Below, in pieces: positions 1 to 9,698 of a stretch of 42,772 nt of DNA. The notes under the pieces were generated by a model. It was not told where the DNA came from and did not search any database. It was given only the letters and a program-made list of their open reading frames with translations. Position 1 is the stretch's first letter; each line of letters begins with the position of its first letter. A program made the position numbers and the translations under genes. Origin of the DNA: JANLYQ01 sp031365725 (GTDB taxonomy: Bacteria; Actinomycetota; Actinomycetes; JACCUZ01); contig JANLYQ010000066.1 of NCBI GenBank assembly GCA_031365725.1, positions 1 to 42,772 of the forward strand. Direction: 5' to 3'.

Positions 1-2763
<2,763 letters not shown>

Positions 2764-2787
2764 GAGCGTCTCCTCTCGTCGGTGCTG

Positions 2788-2817
2788 AGACTATCTCGAC
2801 ATCAAGATACTTGTCTA
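2788..2817 (-). promoter_or_regulatory. acn promoter with an embedded palindromic operator
   Basis: On the minus strand a TAGACA (-35 like) is followed after 18 bases by TAGTCT (-10 like, 2793-2788), about 25 bases before the acn GTG. Between and overlapping them is the imperfect palindrome TATCTCGACATCAAGATA (2792-2809). It has the TTGA/TCAA half-site style of MarR-family operators; TamR of Streptomyces is a known MarR-type regulator of aconitase. Assignment to that family is inference. The site overlaps the last codons of the upstream methyltransferase gene. Confidence 0.5.
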
Positions 2818-4034
2818 CCTCGGGGGGTCGCGCCGATGCCACTGACCGGCTCGAGCGCGGCCACGCACTCGACGTGGGAGGTCATCGGGAAGAGGTCGAA
2901 GGCGCGCAGACCCACGACCGCCATCCCCTGCTCCTCGAAGCGGCGCAGGTCGCGGCCCAGGGATGCCGGGTCGCAGGCGACGTACACGATCCGGCGGGCC
3001 CTGAGCCGGGTTAGGAGATCGACGACGGCCCGACCCGCGCCGGCCCTCGGCGGGTCGAGCACCACCACGTCGGCGCGGCCCAGGTGCAGTCGCCGCAGGA
3101 CGTGGTCGACCCGGCCGCGCTCGATGCGTGCCGCCGGCCAGGCCGCCAGGTTCTGCTTCGCGTCGGCCACTGCCTGCCGGTCGGACTCGACGAGGGTGAC
3201 CCGCCCGGTCGGACCGACCCGGTCGGCCAGCGCCGCAGCGAACAACCCGACACCGCCGTACAGGTCGAGGGCGATGTCCCCGGGGCGCGGCTCGAGACCG
3301 TCGAGAACAGCGCCGAGCAGCACCCCTGCGGCCCCGGGATGCACCTGCCAGAACCCGCCCGCGGCCACTTGATAGGTCTGCTCACCGACGACCTCGCGGA
3401 GCGTGGCCGCCGATCCCGGCTGGGCCACCCCGTCCGCGAGCACAGCGCGGTCACCCGAGACCGGTGCCGCCGCGACCTCGATCGAGACGACCCCGGGCCA
3501 AGACCGGCCGGTGACCTCGGCGGCCTGCACGAGGGGGTGCGCTATCCGGCACCGGTCAACCGGCACCACGAGGTGAGACCGGTGCTGCCGCAGGCCTGCT
3601 GCCCCGGCTGCATCCACCGCGTAGTGAACCCGGGTGCGCCAGCCGAGCCCGCCGTCGTCGCCGGGGACGGCCTCGACCTCGACGGTGCGGCCGAGGTGCT
3701 CGTGCACCACGGCTGCCTTCACTTTCCGCTGCTCCTCGATCGACACGTGCTGGAAGTCGCAGCCACCACAGCGACCGGGACCGGACCACGGGCACGGCGG
3801 CTCCACGCGTGTGGGTGCCGCCGTCAGCACCTCGATCGCGTCGGCCCGCCAGAATGCTGACCCGTCGTGACCGTCGGTCACCACCGCCCGGATCCGCTCC
3901 CCCGTCAGGGTGTGCCGCACGAAGACGACCCGACCCTCGTGCCGCGCCACCCAGTGACCGCCATGCGCCACCGGGCCGATGTCGAGGACAAGCTCGGTGC
4001 CGACCGCGGACCGGACGTCGCGGCGCCCGCTCAC
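2802..4034 (-). CDS. Class I SAM-dependent RNA uracil-C5 methyltransferase (TrmA/RlmD-like, TRAM domain)
   Basis: 410 residues. Methylates C5 of a uridine in rRNA or tRNA. Order of parts: an N-terminal TRAM-like beta-barrel (about 1-60, VLDIGPVAHGGHWVARHEG), a cysteine set for an Fe-S cluster (CPWSGPGRCGGCDFQHV), then the Rossmann methyltransferase with SAM motif DLYGGVGLFAAALAD, catalytic-site motif DPPRAGAG, nucleophile cysteine in YVACDPASLGRDL, and the closing motif LFPMTSHVECVAAL. The frame stays open further upstream, but the GTG at 4034 overlaps the stop of the K+ importer gene by 4 bases (GTGA), which indicates translational coupling and sets the start. The exact target nucleotide cannot be told from sequence. 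The gene end overlaps the acn control region. Confidence 0.9.
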   Translation of the reverse strand: MSGRRDVRSAVGTELVLDIGPVAHGGHWVARHEGRVVFVRHTLTGERIRAVVTDGHDGSAFWRADAIEVLTAAPTRVEPPCPWSGPGRCGGCDFQHVSIEEQRKVKAAVVHEHLGRTVEVEAVPGDDGGLGWRTRVHYAVDAAGAAGLRQHRSHLVVPVDRCRIAHPLVQAAEVTGRSWPGVVSIEVAAAPVSGDRAVLADGVAQPGSAATLREVVGEQTYQVAAGGFWQVHPGAAGVLLGAVLDGLEPRPGDIALDLYGGVGLFAAALADRVGPTGRVTLVESDRQAVADAKQNLAAWPAARIERGRVDHVLRRLHLGRADVVVLDPPRAGAGRAVVDLLTRLRARRIVYVACDPASLGRDLRRFEEQGMAVVGLRAFDLFPMTSHVECVAALEPVSGIGATPRGRQVS

Positions 4035-6040
4035 CGTGCCCCGTCGAGGGTGGCGGCGCTCTCCGAGCTGCGTAGCTGCCACGGCACCGACGTCACCATC
4101 ACCCCAGGCGTGAACAGCAGCCGACCCTTGAGGCGCAGCGCGCTCTGGTTGTGCAGCAGGTGCTCCCACCAGTGCCCCACGACGTACTCGGGGATCAGGA
4201 CGGTCACGATGTCGCGGGGGCTCTCGCGCCGGATGTTGCGGACGTAGTCGATGATCGGGTCGGTCACCTCACGGAACGGCGAGTCGAGCACCTTCAGCGG
4301 CACCGGAATGCCTCTGCGGTCCCACTCGTCCTGCAAGGCCCGGGTCTCGTCCGGGTCGACCCCCACGGTCACAGCCTCGAGACTGCTGGGTCTCATCGCG
4401 CGGGCGTAGGCGACCGCCCGAAGCGTCGGCTTGTGCACCTTGGAGACGAGCACGATGGCGTGCATCCGCGACGGCAGCACGAACTCACCGTCGTCGTCGA
4501 GCACCAGCTCACGCGCCACTCGGTCGTAGTGACCGCGGATCCCGCGCATCAGTACGAACAGCACGACCATCGCCGCGATCGCGATCCAGGCCCCGAGCAG
4601 GAACTTCGTGATGAGCACGACGACCAGCACGACCGCCGTCACCGAGAGCCCGACGGCGTTGATGACCCGGCTGCGTTGCATGCGCGCCCGGGCGCGTGGG
4701 TCGCGCTCCGTGCGCAGCAACCGGGTCCAGTGCCGCACCATGCCGGTCTGGCTCAGCGTGAACGAGACGAACACCCCGACGATGTAGAGCTGGATCAGTC
4801 GGGTCACTTCGGCACCGAACGCCACGATCAGCAGCATCGCGAACCCAGCCAGGATGATGATGCCGTTGCTGTAGGCGAGCCGGTCGCCGCGGGTGTGCAG
4901 CTGCCGTGGCAGATAGCGGTCCTGGGCCAGGATCGAGCCGAGGACGGGGAAGCCGTTGAACGCCGTGTTGGCGGCCAGCACCAGGATCAGCCCGGTCACC
5001 GTCGTGACCACGGCGGCGAACACCGGCACCGAGGAGAACACCGCGTGCGCGAGCTGCCCGATCACCGGGTCCTGGGCATAGTGGGTGCCGTCCGGGAAGC
5101 GCACACCGCCGCTGCTGTCGGCTCGCCCGGCCACGCCATCGAGCCGCAACTGGGCGACGACGTCCTGTGCGTAGCGCAGCCCACTGGCCTTGGCCAGGAC
5201 GGTGATGCTGGTCAGCATTGTCACCGCGATCACGCCGAGCAGCAGCAGGGTCGTGGCGGCGTTCTTGGACTTCGGTGCGCGGAAGGCAGGCACACCGTTG
5301 CTGATCGCCTCGACTCCGGTCAGCGCAGCACAGCCGGAGGAGAAGGCCCGCAGCAGCAGGAACCCACCGGCAAGACCGGCGATCCCGCCGCTGTACGACG
5401 ACTCGGCGGCGAGGGTGAACTTCGCGCTGGCGACGTCAGGCAGGTCACCGGTCGCCAGGCGGAAGAAGCCGTAGGCCGACATGCCGAGGATCGACACCAT
5501 GAAGGCATAGGTGGGCACCGCGAACGCCGTGCCGGACTCGCGGACGCCGCGCAGGTTGGCCGACATGATGAGCAGCACCGCTAGGACGGCGACAAGCACC
5601 TCGCGACCCTGCAGCGCGTGCACCGTCGACGCGGCGTACTGCGCGGCCGAGGAGATCGAGACCGCGACGGTGAGCACGTAGTCGACGAGCAGGGCGCTGG
5701 CCACGGTCAGTCCCGGTGTGGGCCCGAGGTTGACGGTGGCAACCTCGTAATCACCGCCGCCGCTGGGATAGGCATGGACGTTCTGCCGGTACGACGCCAC
5801 CACGACCAGCATGACCAGAGCGACTGCCAGGCCGACCTTCCACGAGTAGGAATAGGCGGCGAACCCAGCGATGCCCAGCGTGAGGAAGACCTCGTCCGGG
5901 GCGTAGGCCACCGACGAGAGCGCATCGCTGGCGAAGACCGGCAGGGCGATCCGCTTGGCCAGCAGCGTCTCGTGTAAGCGGTCGCTGCGCATGGCTCGGC
6001 CCAGCAGGAGGCGCTTGACTGCATCGGTCGTCCGGGGCAC
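4031..6040 (-). CDS. KimA-like high-affinity K+ importer (APC superfamily / KUP family)
   Basis: 669 residues, integral membrane protein with about 12 hydrophobic segments followed by a cytosolic C-terminal domain of roughly 170 residues. It would often be labelled amino acid permease, but it aligns by eye along its whole length with Bacillus subtilis KimA: ASDALSSVAY, SYRQNVHAYPSGGGDY, LLVDYVLTVAVSIS, CAALTGVEAISN, RGDRLAYSNGI, LYIVGVFVSFTLSQTGM and, near the end, LLHNQSALRLKGRLLF. D39, Y46, D120, Y121, T124 and S128 sit at the positions of the KimA K+-site residues, offset by three, and the T/E pair in LTGVEA is also kept. Divergent from two trkA genes, supporting a role in K+ uptake. The start is taken as the GTG at 6040, eight bases after a TAGCAT -10 box (leaderless model). 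Stop overlaps the next gene by 4 bases. Confidence 0.85.
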   Translation of the reverse strand: MPRTTDAVKRLLLGRAMRSDRLHETLLAKRIALPVFASDALSSVAYAPDEVFLTLGIAGFAAYSYSWKVGLAVALVMLVVVASYRQNVHAYPSGGGDYEVATVNLGPTPGLTVASALLVDYVLTVAVSISSAAQYAASTVHALQGREVLVAVLAVLLIMSANLRGVRESGTAFAVPTYAFMVSILGMSAYGFFRLATGDLPDVASAKFTLAAESSYSGGIAGLAGGFLLLRAFSSGCAALTGVEAISNGVPAFRAPKSKNAATTLLLLGVIAVTMLTSITVLAKASGLRYAQDVVAQLRLDGVAGRADSSGGVRFPDGTHYAQDPVIGQLAHAVFSSVPVFAAVVTTVTGLILVLAANTAFNGFPVLGSILAQDRYLPRQLHTRGDRLAYSNGIIILAGFAMLLIVAFGAEVTRLIQLYIVGVFVSFTLSQTGMVRHWTRLLRTERDPRARARMQRSRVINAVGLSVTAVVLVVVLITKFLLGAWIAIAAMVVLFVLMRGIRGHYDRVARELVLDDDGEFVLPSRMHAIVLVSKVHKPTLRAVAYARAMRPSSLEAVTVGVDPDETRALQDEWDRRGIPVPLKVLDSPFREVTDPIIDYVRNIRRESPRDIVTVLIPEYVVGHWWEHLLHNQSALRLKGRLLFTPGVMVTSVPWQLRSSESAATLDGAR

Positions 6041-6048
6041 GGGGCCCG

Positions 6049-6075
6049 ATGCTACGGCCGTGACTGCGCTAGCGT
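6049..6075. promoter_or_regulatory. Divergent kimA / trkA promoter region
   Basis: Minus strand: TAGCAT (6054-6049) eight bases before the kimA GTG. Plus strand: TAGCGT (6070-6075) about 43 bases before the trkA GTG, which has its own AGGAG at 6103-6107. No good -35 matches are visible for either. The two -10 boxes lie only 15 bases apart, so the two transcription units probably compete for or share polymerase access. Inferred from motif and spacing only. Confidence 0.4.
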
Positions 6076-6117
6076 CTGCCCGTCCGCCATGCGCCCCCGA
6101 ACAGGAGACGACCAACC

Positions 6118-6783
6118 GTGCATCTGGTGATCATGGGCTGCGGCCGGGTGGGGTCGACGCTGGCCCTGATCCTCGAGTCGCAGGGGCACAGCGTCGCCGT
6201 GGTCGACAGCGACGAGTCGGCCTTCCGACGCCTGGGCCCCAACTTCTCCGGGCGGCAGGTGACCGGGGTCGGCTTCGACCGCGACACCCTGCGGGAGGCC
6301 GGTATCGAGGAGGCGCAGGCCTTCGCCGCCGTCAGCAGCGGGGACAACTCCAACATCGTGGCTGCCCGGGTTGCCCGGGAGACCTTCGGCGTCGACAACG
6401 TGGTGGCCCGCATCTACGACCCGGGCCGCGCGGAGGTCTACGAGCGCCTCGGCATCCCCACCGTGGCCACTGTCCGGTGGACCGCTGACCAGATGCTGCG
6501 CCGCCTGGTGCCCCACGGCACCGAGCCGGAGTGGCGCGACCCTACGGGCACCATGCAGCTCGCTGAGGTGGCCGTGGACCCCGGCTGGGTCGGTGAGCGC
6601 ATCAGCCGCATCGAGGAGGTGACCGGTGGCCGGGTGGCGTTCGTGACGCGTCTGGGCACCGGGCTGCTCCCCCGCGTCGACACGGTGCTCCAGGACGGTG
6701 ACGTCGTGCACATGGTGATGCGGGCCGACGACGCAGAAACGGTGCAGACCGCTGCCCGGCACCGACCGGTGGAGGGACACTGA
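6118..6783 (+). CDS. trkA: TrkA-family K+ uptake regulator, first copy
   Basis: 221 residues, soluble. N-terminal Rossmann RCK_N (TrkA-N) domain with the dinucleotide-binding GCGRVGS at residues 8-14 and acidic end of beta-2 (VVDSDESA); the C-terminal third is an RCK_C domain (from about residue 140, LAEVAVDPGWVGERISRIEE). Such proteins bind NAD(H) or nucleotides, and in some Gram-positive relatives c-di-AMP at RCK_C, and gate a K+ transporter. GTG start with AGGAG 10 bases ahead. Its stop overlaps the ATG of the second copy (TGATG), so the pair is coupled like ceoB-ceoC of mycobacteria. A TrkH/TrkG channel subunit is not in the window; the adjacent KimA-like carrier is the obvious partner, though that is inference. 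Confidence 0.92.
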   Translation: MHLVIMGCGRVGSTLALILESQGHSVAVVDSDESAFRRLGPNFSGRQVTGVGFDRDTLREAGIEEAQAFAAVSSGDNSNIVAARVARETFGVDNVVARIYDPGRAEVYERLGIPTVATVRWTADQMLRRLVPHGTEPEWRDPTGTMQLAEVAVDPGWVGERISRIEEVTGGRVAFVTRLGTGLLPRVDTVLQDGDVVHMVMRADDAETVQTAARHRPVEGH

Positions 6784-7448
6784 TGCGCGTCGCCATCGCC
6801 GGAGCCGGCAGCGTCGGTCGGTCCGTGGCCCGCGAGCTGCTCGAGAACGGGCACGAGGTGCTGCTCATCGACAAGGAGCCCTCGGCGATCAAGCGCACCT
6901 CGGTGCCCAGTGCCCAATGGCTGCTCGCCGACGCCTGCGAGATCACCTCGCTCGAGGACGCCGGGCTGCACGAGTGCCAGGTCGTCGTCGCGGCCACCGG
7001 CGACGACAAGGTCAACCTGGTCGTCTCGTTGCTGGCCAAGACGGAGTACGGCGTCCCGCGCACGGTCGCCCGGGTCAGCAACCCCAAGAACGAGTGGATG
7101 TTCGACGAGGCCTGGGGCGTCGACGTCGCCGTGTCGATGCCCCGGCTCATGACCGCACTCGTCGAGGAAGCCGTCAGCATCGGCGACCTGGTGCGGATCT
7201 TCACGTTCCAGCAGTCCCACACCGACCTGGTCGAGCTCACGCTGCCGGCTGACTCGCCGGTGATCGCCAAACGAGTGGCCGATGTCGCGTGGCCGCCGGA
7301 CACGGTGCTGGTCGCGATCATCCGTGAGGGCCGTCCGATCACACCCACGCCCGACGACCCGCTGGAAGCCGGCGACGAGTTGCTCTTCGTCGCGACCGAG
7401 GACATGGGGCCTGCCCTGGAGGAGCTGCTCGCGCCGCACGCCCGCTGA
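6783..7448 (+). CDS. trkA: TrkA-family K+ uptake regulator, second copy
   Basis: 221 residues, the same length and layout as the preceding gene but clearly diverged. GAGSVGRSVARELL at residues 7-20 is the dinucleotide fold, LLIDKEP the beta-2 acidic end, and the RCK_C domain starts around residue 145 (LVELTLPADSPVIAKRVADVAWP). The ATG overlaps the preceding TGA by one base. The two proteins probably form a hetero-oligomeric RCK ring. The gene is convergent with the M23-type gene, and the 43-base gap between them shows no clear terminator hairpin. Confidence 0.92.
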   Translation: MRVAIAGAGSVGRSVARELLENGHEVLLIDKEPSAIKRTSVPSAQWLLADACEITSLEDAGLHECQVVVAATGDDKVNLVVSLLAKTEYGVPRTVARVSNPKNEWMFDEAWGVDVAVSMPRLMTALVEEAVSIGDLVRIFTFQQSHTDLVELTLPADSPVIAKRVADVAWPPDTVLVAIIREGRPITPTPDDPLEAGDELLFVATEDMGPALEELLAPHAR

Positions 7449-7491
7449 CTATCTGTGTCCTTCTCCCGTCAGAGACATACGTACTTTCAGG

Positions 7492-8196
7492 TCACGCTGG
7501 TTCGACGACTGCTCGCTCGTCAGGAAGTCCATGCTCCCGGATCCGGGACTGCTTCGCACGCCGGGGCCACTCGCGGAAACGCCGGAAGGCCATCGGAACA
7601 CCTTGAGCAACAGTCAGATCCGCGCTGTCCATGACTTGTAGGTGGACATGCGGTTGGGTCGAGTTGCCAGAGTTGCCGCAGTCCGCGACTCTCTGCCCGT
7701 CCTCTACCTCGTCTCCGATCGTCACCCGGATCGAGCCGGCCTGCAGATGGGCTAGAGCAACGAAGGCGCTGCTGTGCCGGAGCTTGATGATCAGATAGTT
7801 GCCGGCTACGCCCGCCGCTCCCTGGCGGAGACGCCCCGATTGGCCCAACGCGTACCGCGCCAAGGTCACCTGCGATCGTCGTGCCACGTGATCGAGCTCG
7901 CCATCGTGCACCTGGACAACGACGCCGGGAGCGGGGGCCAAGATGGGTCGGCCAAAGGCAAAGAACCGTTGCACCGGCTCGGTGGAAAGAAGAGTCCGCC
8001 AATCACGGCGGTCCGCAACCCGGTGGCGATGGTCGACACCGACGAAGTCGATGGCATACCGCCCACCCAACAAGTTCGTACCGTGACTGGGCACGCGCCG
8101 GGCCGGGCTGTTCTCGACCAACCAGCGTCCCGTGAAAGGCAGCGAGATCACCAGGTCCCGGATCGCCGAACTCCGCGCATGCTGACTCTCGTCCAC
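7492..8196 (-). CDS. M23-family (LytM-like) metallopeptidase without signal peptide
   Basis: 234 residues. Zinc peptidase fold of family M23: first ligands H38 and D50 (SHGTNLLGGRYAIDF), the core strand LIIKLRHSSAFVALAHLQAG, the G-D-x-V turn (VTIGDEVEDGQRVADCGNSGNS) and the HxH motif H183-V-H185. Classical M23 enzymes cut peptidoglycan cross-bridges outside the cell, but here there is no signal peptide or membrane segment, so the product should be cytosolic unless exported otherwise. The GTG start is fixed by TAGAGT exactly six bases upstream (leaderless promoter). GC content and codon choice look less biased than in the flanking housekeeping genes, consistent with an acquired island. The natural substrate is unknown. 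Confidence 0.8.
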   Translation of the reverse strand: MDESQHARSSAIRDLVISLPFTGRWLVENSPARRVPSHGTNLLGGRYAIDFVGVDHRHRVADRRDWRTLLSTEPVQRFFAFGRPILAPAPGVVVQVHDGELDHVARRSQVTLARYALGQSGRLRQGAAGVAGNYLIIKLRHSSAFVALAHLQAGSIRVTIGDEVEDGQRVADCGNSGNSTQPHVHLQVMDSADLTVAQGVPMAFRRFREWPRRAKQSRIREHGLPDERAVVEPA

Positions 8197-8208
8197 TGTA
8201 GGACTCTA
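8194..8208 (-). promoter_or_regulatory. Leaderless -10 box of the M23-type gene
   Basis: TAGAGT at 8208-8203, six bases (CCTACA), then GTG at 8196-8194. The spacing matches a transcript starting at or next to the GTG. No Shine-Dalgarno sequence is present. Confidence 0.5.
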
Positions 8209-8721
8209 GGCGTCCCCTGGTGCCAGCACTATCCATCTGTTCTCGAGTTGGTATGGGCTCGCCAAGGGGCAGCTCGGTCGCGGCTTCAGCCCATGCCCGC
8301 TAACCACACTCGGTCCGGCGGACCAGGCCATAAAGGTCGCCGCGTGTCCGGCACACGTCGAGCTGCCTCACAGCCGCTTCCGAAAGATGAACCGGCACGA
8401 AGTCCCGTCGTTGCAGCAGGCTAGGCGCGGGAACAAGCGGCGGCGCGCCCTGCCAAGATCCCGCTCTCGGAATGCTTGCCTGGTTGCCCTCCGCGAGGTT
8501 GGCACGTGCCGGTTTCGCCACCTTGATGGGAGCTCAATCGGCACTTCGCGTGCACCCTTAGGGACGCACCAGCGGCACTCGCAGGGCCAGTGGGCCGTCT
8601 TCCGCGACTGACCGACGAGCGGACAGCTCACATTGTGCGGACGCGGGCATGCGGCGACTGCCAGAGGACTCCACGGGTGAATGTGCGTCTGCACCCCGGA
8701 ACTGATTTCGGCCGAGTGTCC
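8197..8721. other. 525-base stretch with no supported gene
   Basis: GC is lower (about 60-65 % in the lines counted) than in the core regions. Short open frames exist on both strands (for example 8368-8694 minus, 108 codons), but none has a recognisable domain, a Shine-Dalgarno sequence or a TAnnnT-N6-start arrangement, and none looks like a decayed copy of a neighbour. No tRNA, inverted repeat or insertion-sequence end was seen. It contains the promoter of the M23-type gene at its left end. Confidence 0.5.
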
Positions 8722-9510
8722 TCAAGTTCTGCGTTGGAAAGACGCTGCCTGGAGGCGGTGGTCGATCGTGAGTGTGCCCTGCGCCAGAATCGGCCACCCA
8801 AGGATCAGGTCCATGCGTCTATTCACCGTGGCGTTGGCCGCGCTCAGATCGACGATGGCCGCGGGAGACGCGTCGAGCTCGGCGCCAAGCATGTGAATCG
8901 CGGCCATGCGCACGATCGGGGTTCGCAGGACCGTCCCACTCGCATCGGTTCCCTCACTCATGCTCTCGTGAGTGAACAGCCTCGTGTGCTGAGCGGCAAA
9001 GCGTTCGTCGACGACGGTCACCGACGCGCCCGTGTCGATCACCGCCGATGCGACTTCCCCGGTACGCCAGGTGACGTCCACATAGACGTGGCGGCCCGCA
9101 TCCAGATGAATGTGACGAGCACCCTCGGGAAGCTCTCCGTCTAAGACGAGGACGCCCTCGGCCAGGCGGTACTCGCAACGGAAGCGGGCCAGCACATCTT
9201 GCCCGATGAGGTTCCCATGACCCGGATGGTCAGCTGGAACAACGGACAGGTCCATGTGGCCGAGATCGCGACCGGCGAAAGTCACCGCAACTTGCGCACG
9301 CCGATCGTCAGCCAGGACACCGAAGACGCCTGTGCCACCAACACGCACTTCGACGCCGACGAGACCGGGCCGTTCCACCACCGCCGAGCGAGAGGCGCCG
9401 GAGTCCAGAAGTGCTCGGACGGGGCGACCGTCGACCTGAATAGCCACGAATCCCAAGGCGAGACGCGAATCATCAGCGTCGGGAACGATCTCGAGCGGCA
9501 CGCGCAGCAT
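8722..9510 (-). CDS. Tandem retropepsin-like aspartic protease (two clan AA domains in one chain)
   Basis: 262 residues, no signal peptide or membrane segment. Two successive retropepsin-type halves: the first with ALLDSGAS (D36) and the later hydrophobic-glycine motif LIGQDVLARFRCEYRL; the second with AVIDTGAS (D159) and LILGWPILAQGTLTIDHRL. Retroviral-type proteases are usually single domains that dimerise; here both halves sit in one chain, as in pepsin, and both keep the catalytic Asp, so an intramolecular pseudo-dimer is plausible. The ATG is set by TAGCGT exactly six bases upstream (leaderless). Neighbours are the M23-type peptidase and the DUF222/HNH gene, in a lower-GC island. The substrate is unknown; alternatively it may be a peptide-binding or processing factor. 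Confidence 0.75.
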   Translation of the reverse strand: MLRVPLEIVPDADDSRLALGFVAIQVDGRPVRALLDSGASRSAVVERPGLVGVEVRVGGTGVFGVLADDRRAQVAVTFAGRDLGHMDLSVVPADHPGHGNLIGQDVLARFRCEYRLAEGVLVLDGELPEGARHIHLDAGRHVYVDVTWRTGEVASAVIDTGASVTVVDERFAAQHTRLFTHESMSEGTDASGTVLRTPIVRMAAIHMLGAELDASPAAIVDLSAANATVNRRMDLILGWPILAQGTLTIDHRLQAASFQRRT

Positions 9511-9522
9511 GCACGCACGCTA
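9508..9522 (-). promoter_or_regulatory. Leaderless -10 box of the aspartic protease gene
   Basis: TAGCGT at 9522-9517, six bases (GCGTGC), then ATG at 9510-9508; no Shine-Dalgarno sequence. Confidence 0.5.
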
Positions 9523-9698
9523 TGGGATCACAACCGAATCATCGGCGCGCAGCGAGGCCGCCCGAGCGCGCGAGTGCTAAACACCGACGCGGTGTCCCGC
9601 GGCCCGCCGCGGTTGTCATGACCATTGACGCTGGCGTCCCGGTGATCGCCTCGGGAGCCCTCGCGTGGGCCCTGCACCCGGCGGGCCGGGGTCTGGTC

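Noticed and set aside
4151..5584. 477-codon open frame on the plus strand opposite the K+ importer
   Set aside because: Its product is low-complexity (His/Asp/Gln/Arg-rich) and mirrors the codon bias of the minus-strand gene, which has clear family motifs.
8368..8694. 108-codon minus-strand ORF in the low-GC island
   Set aside because: No family resemblance, no promoter or ribosome site; left as unsupported.
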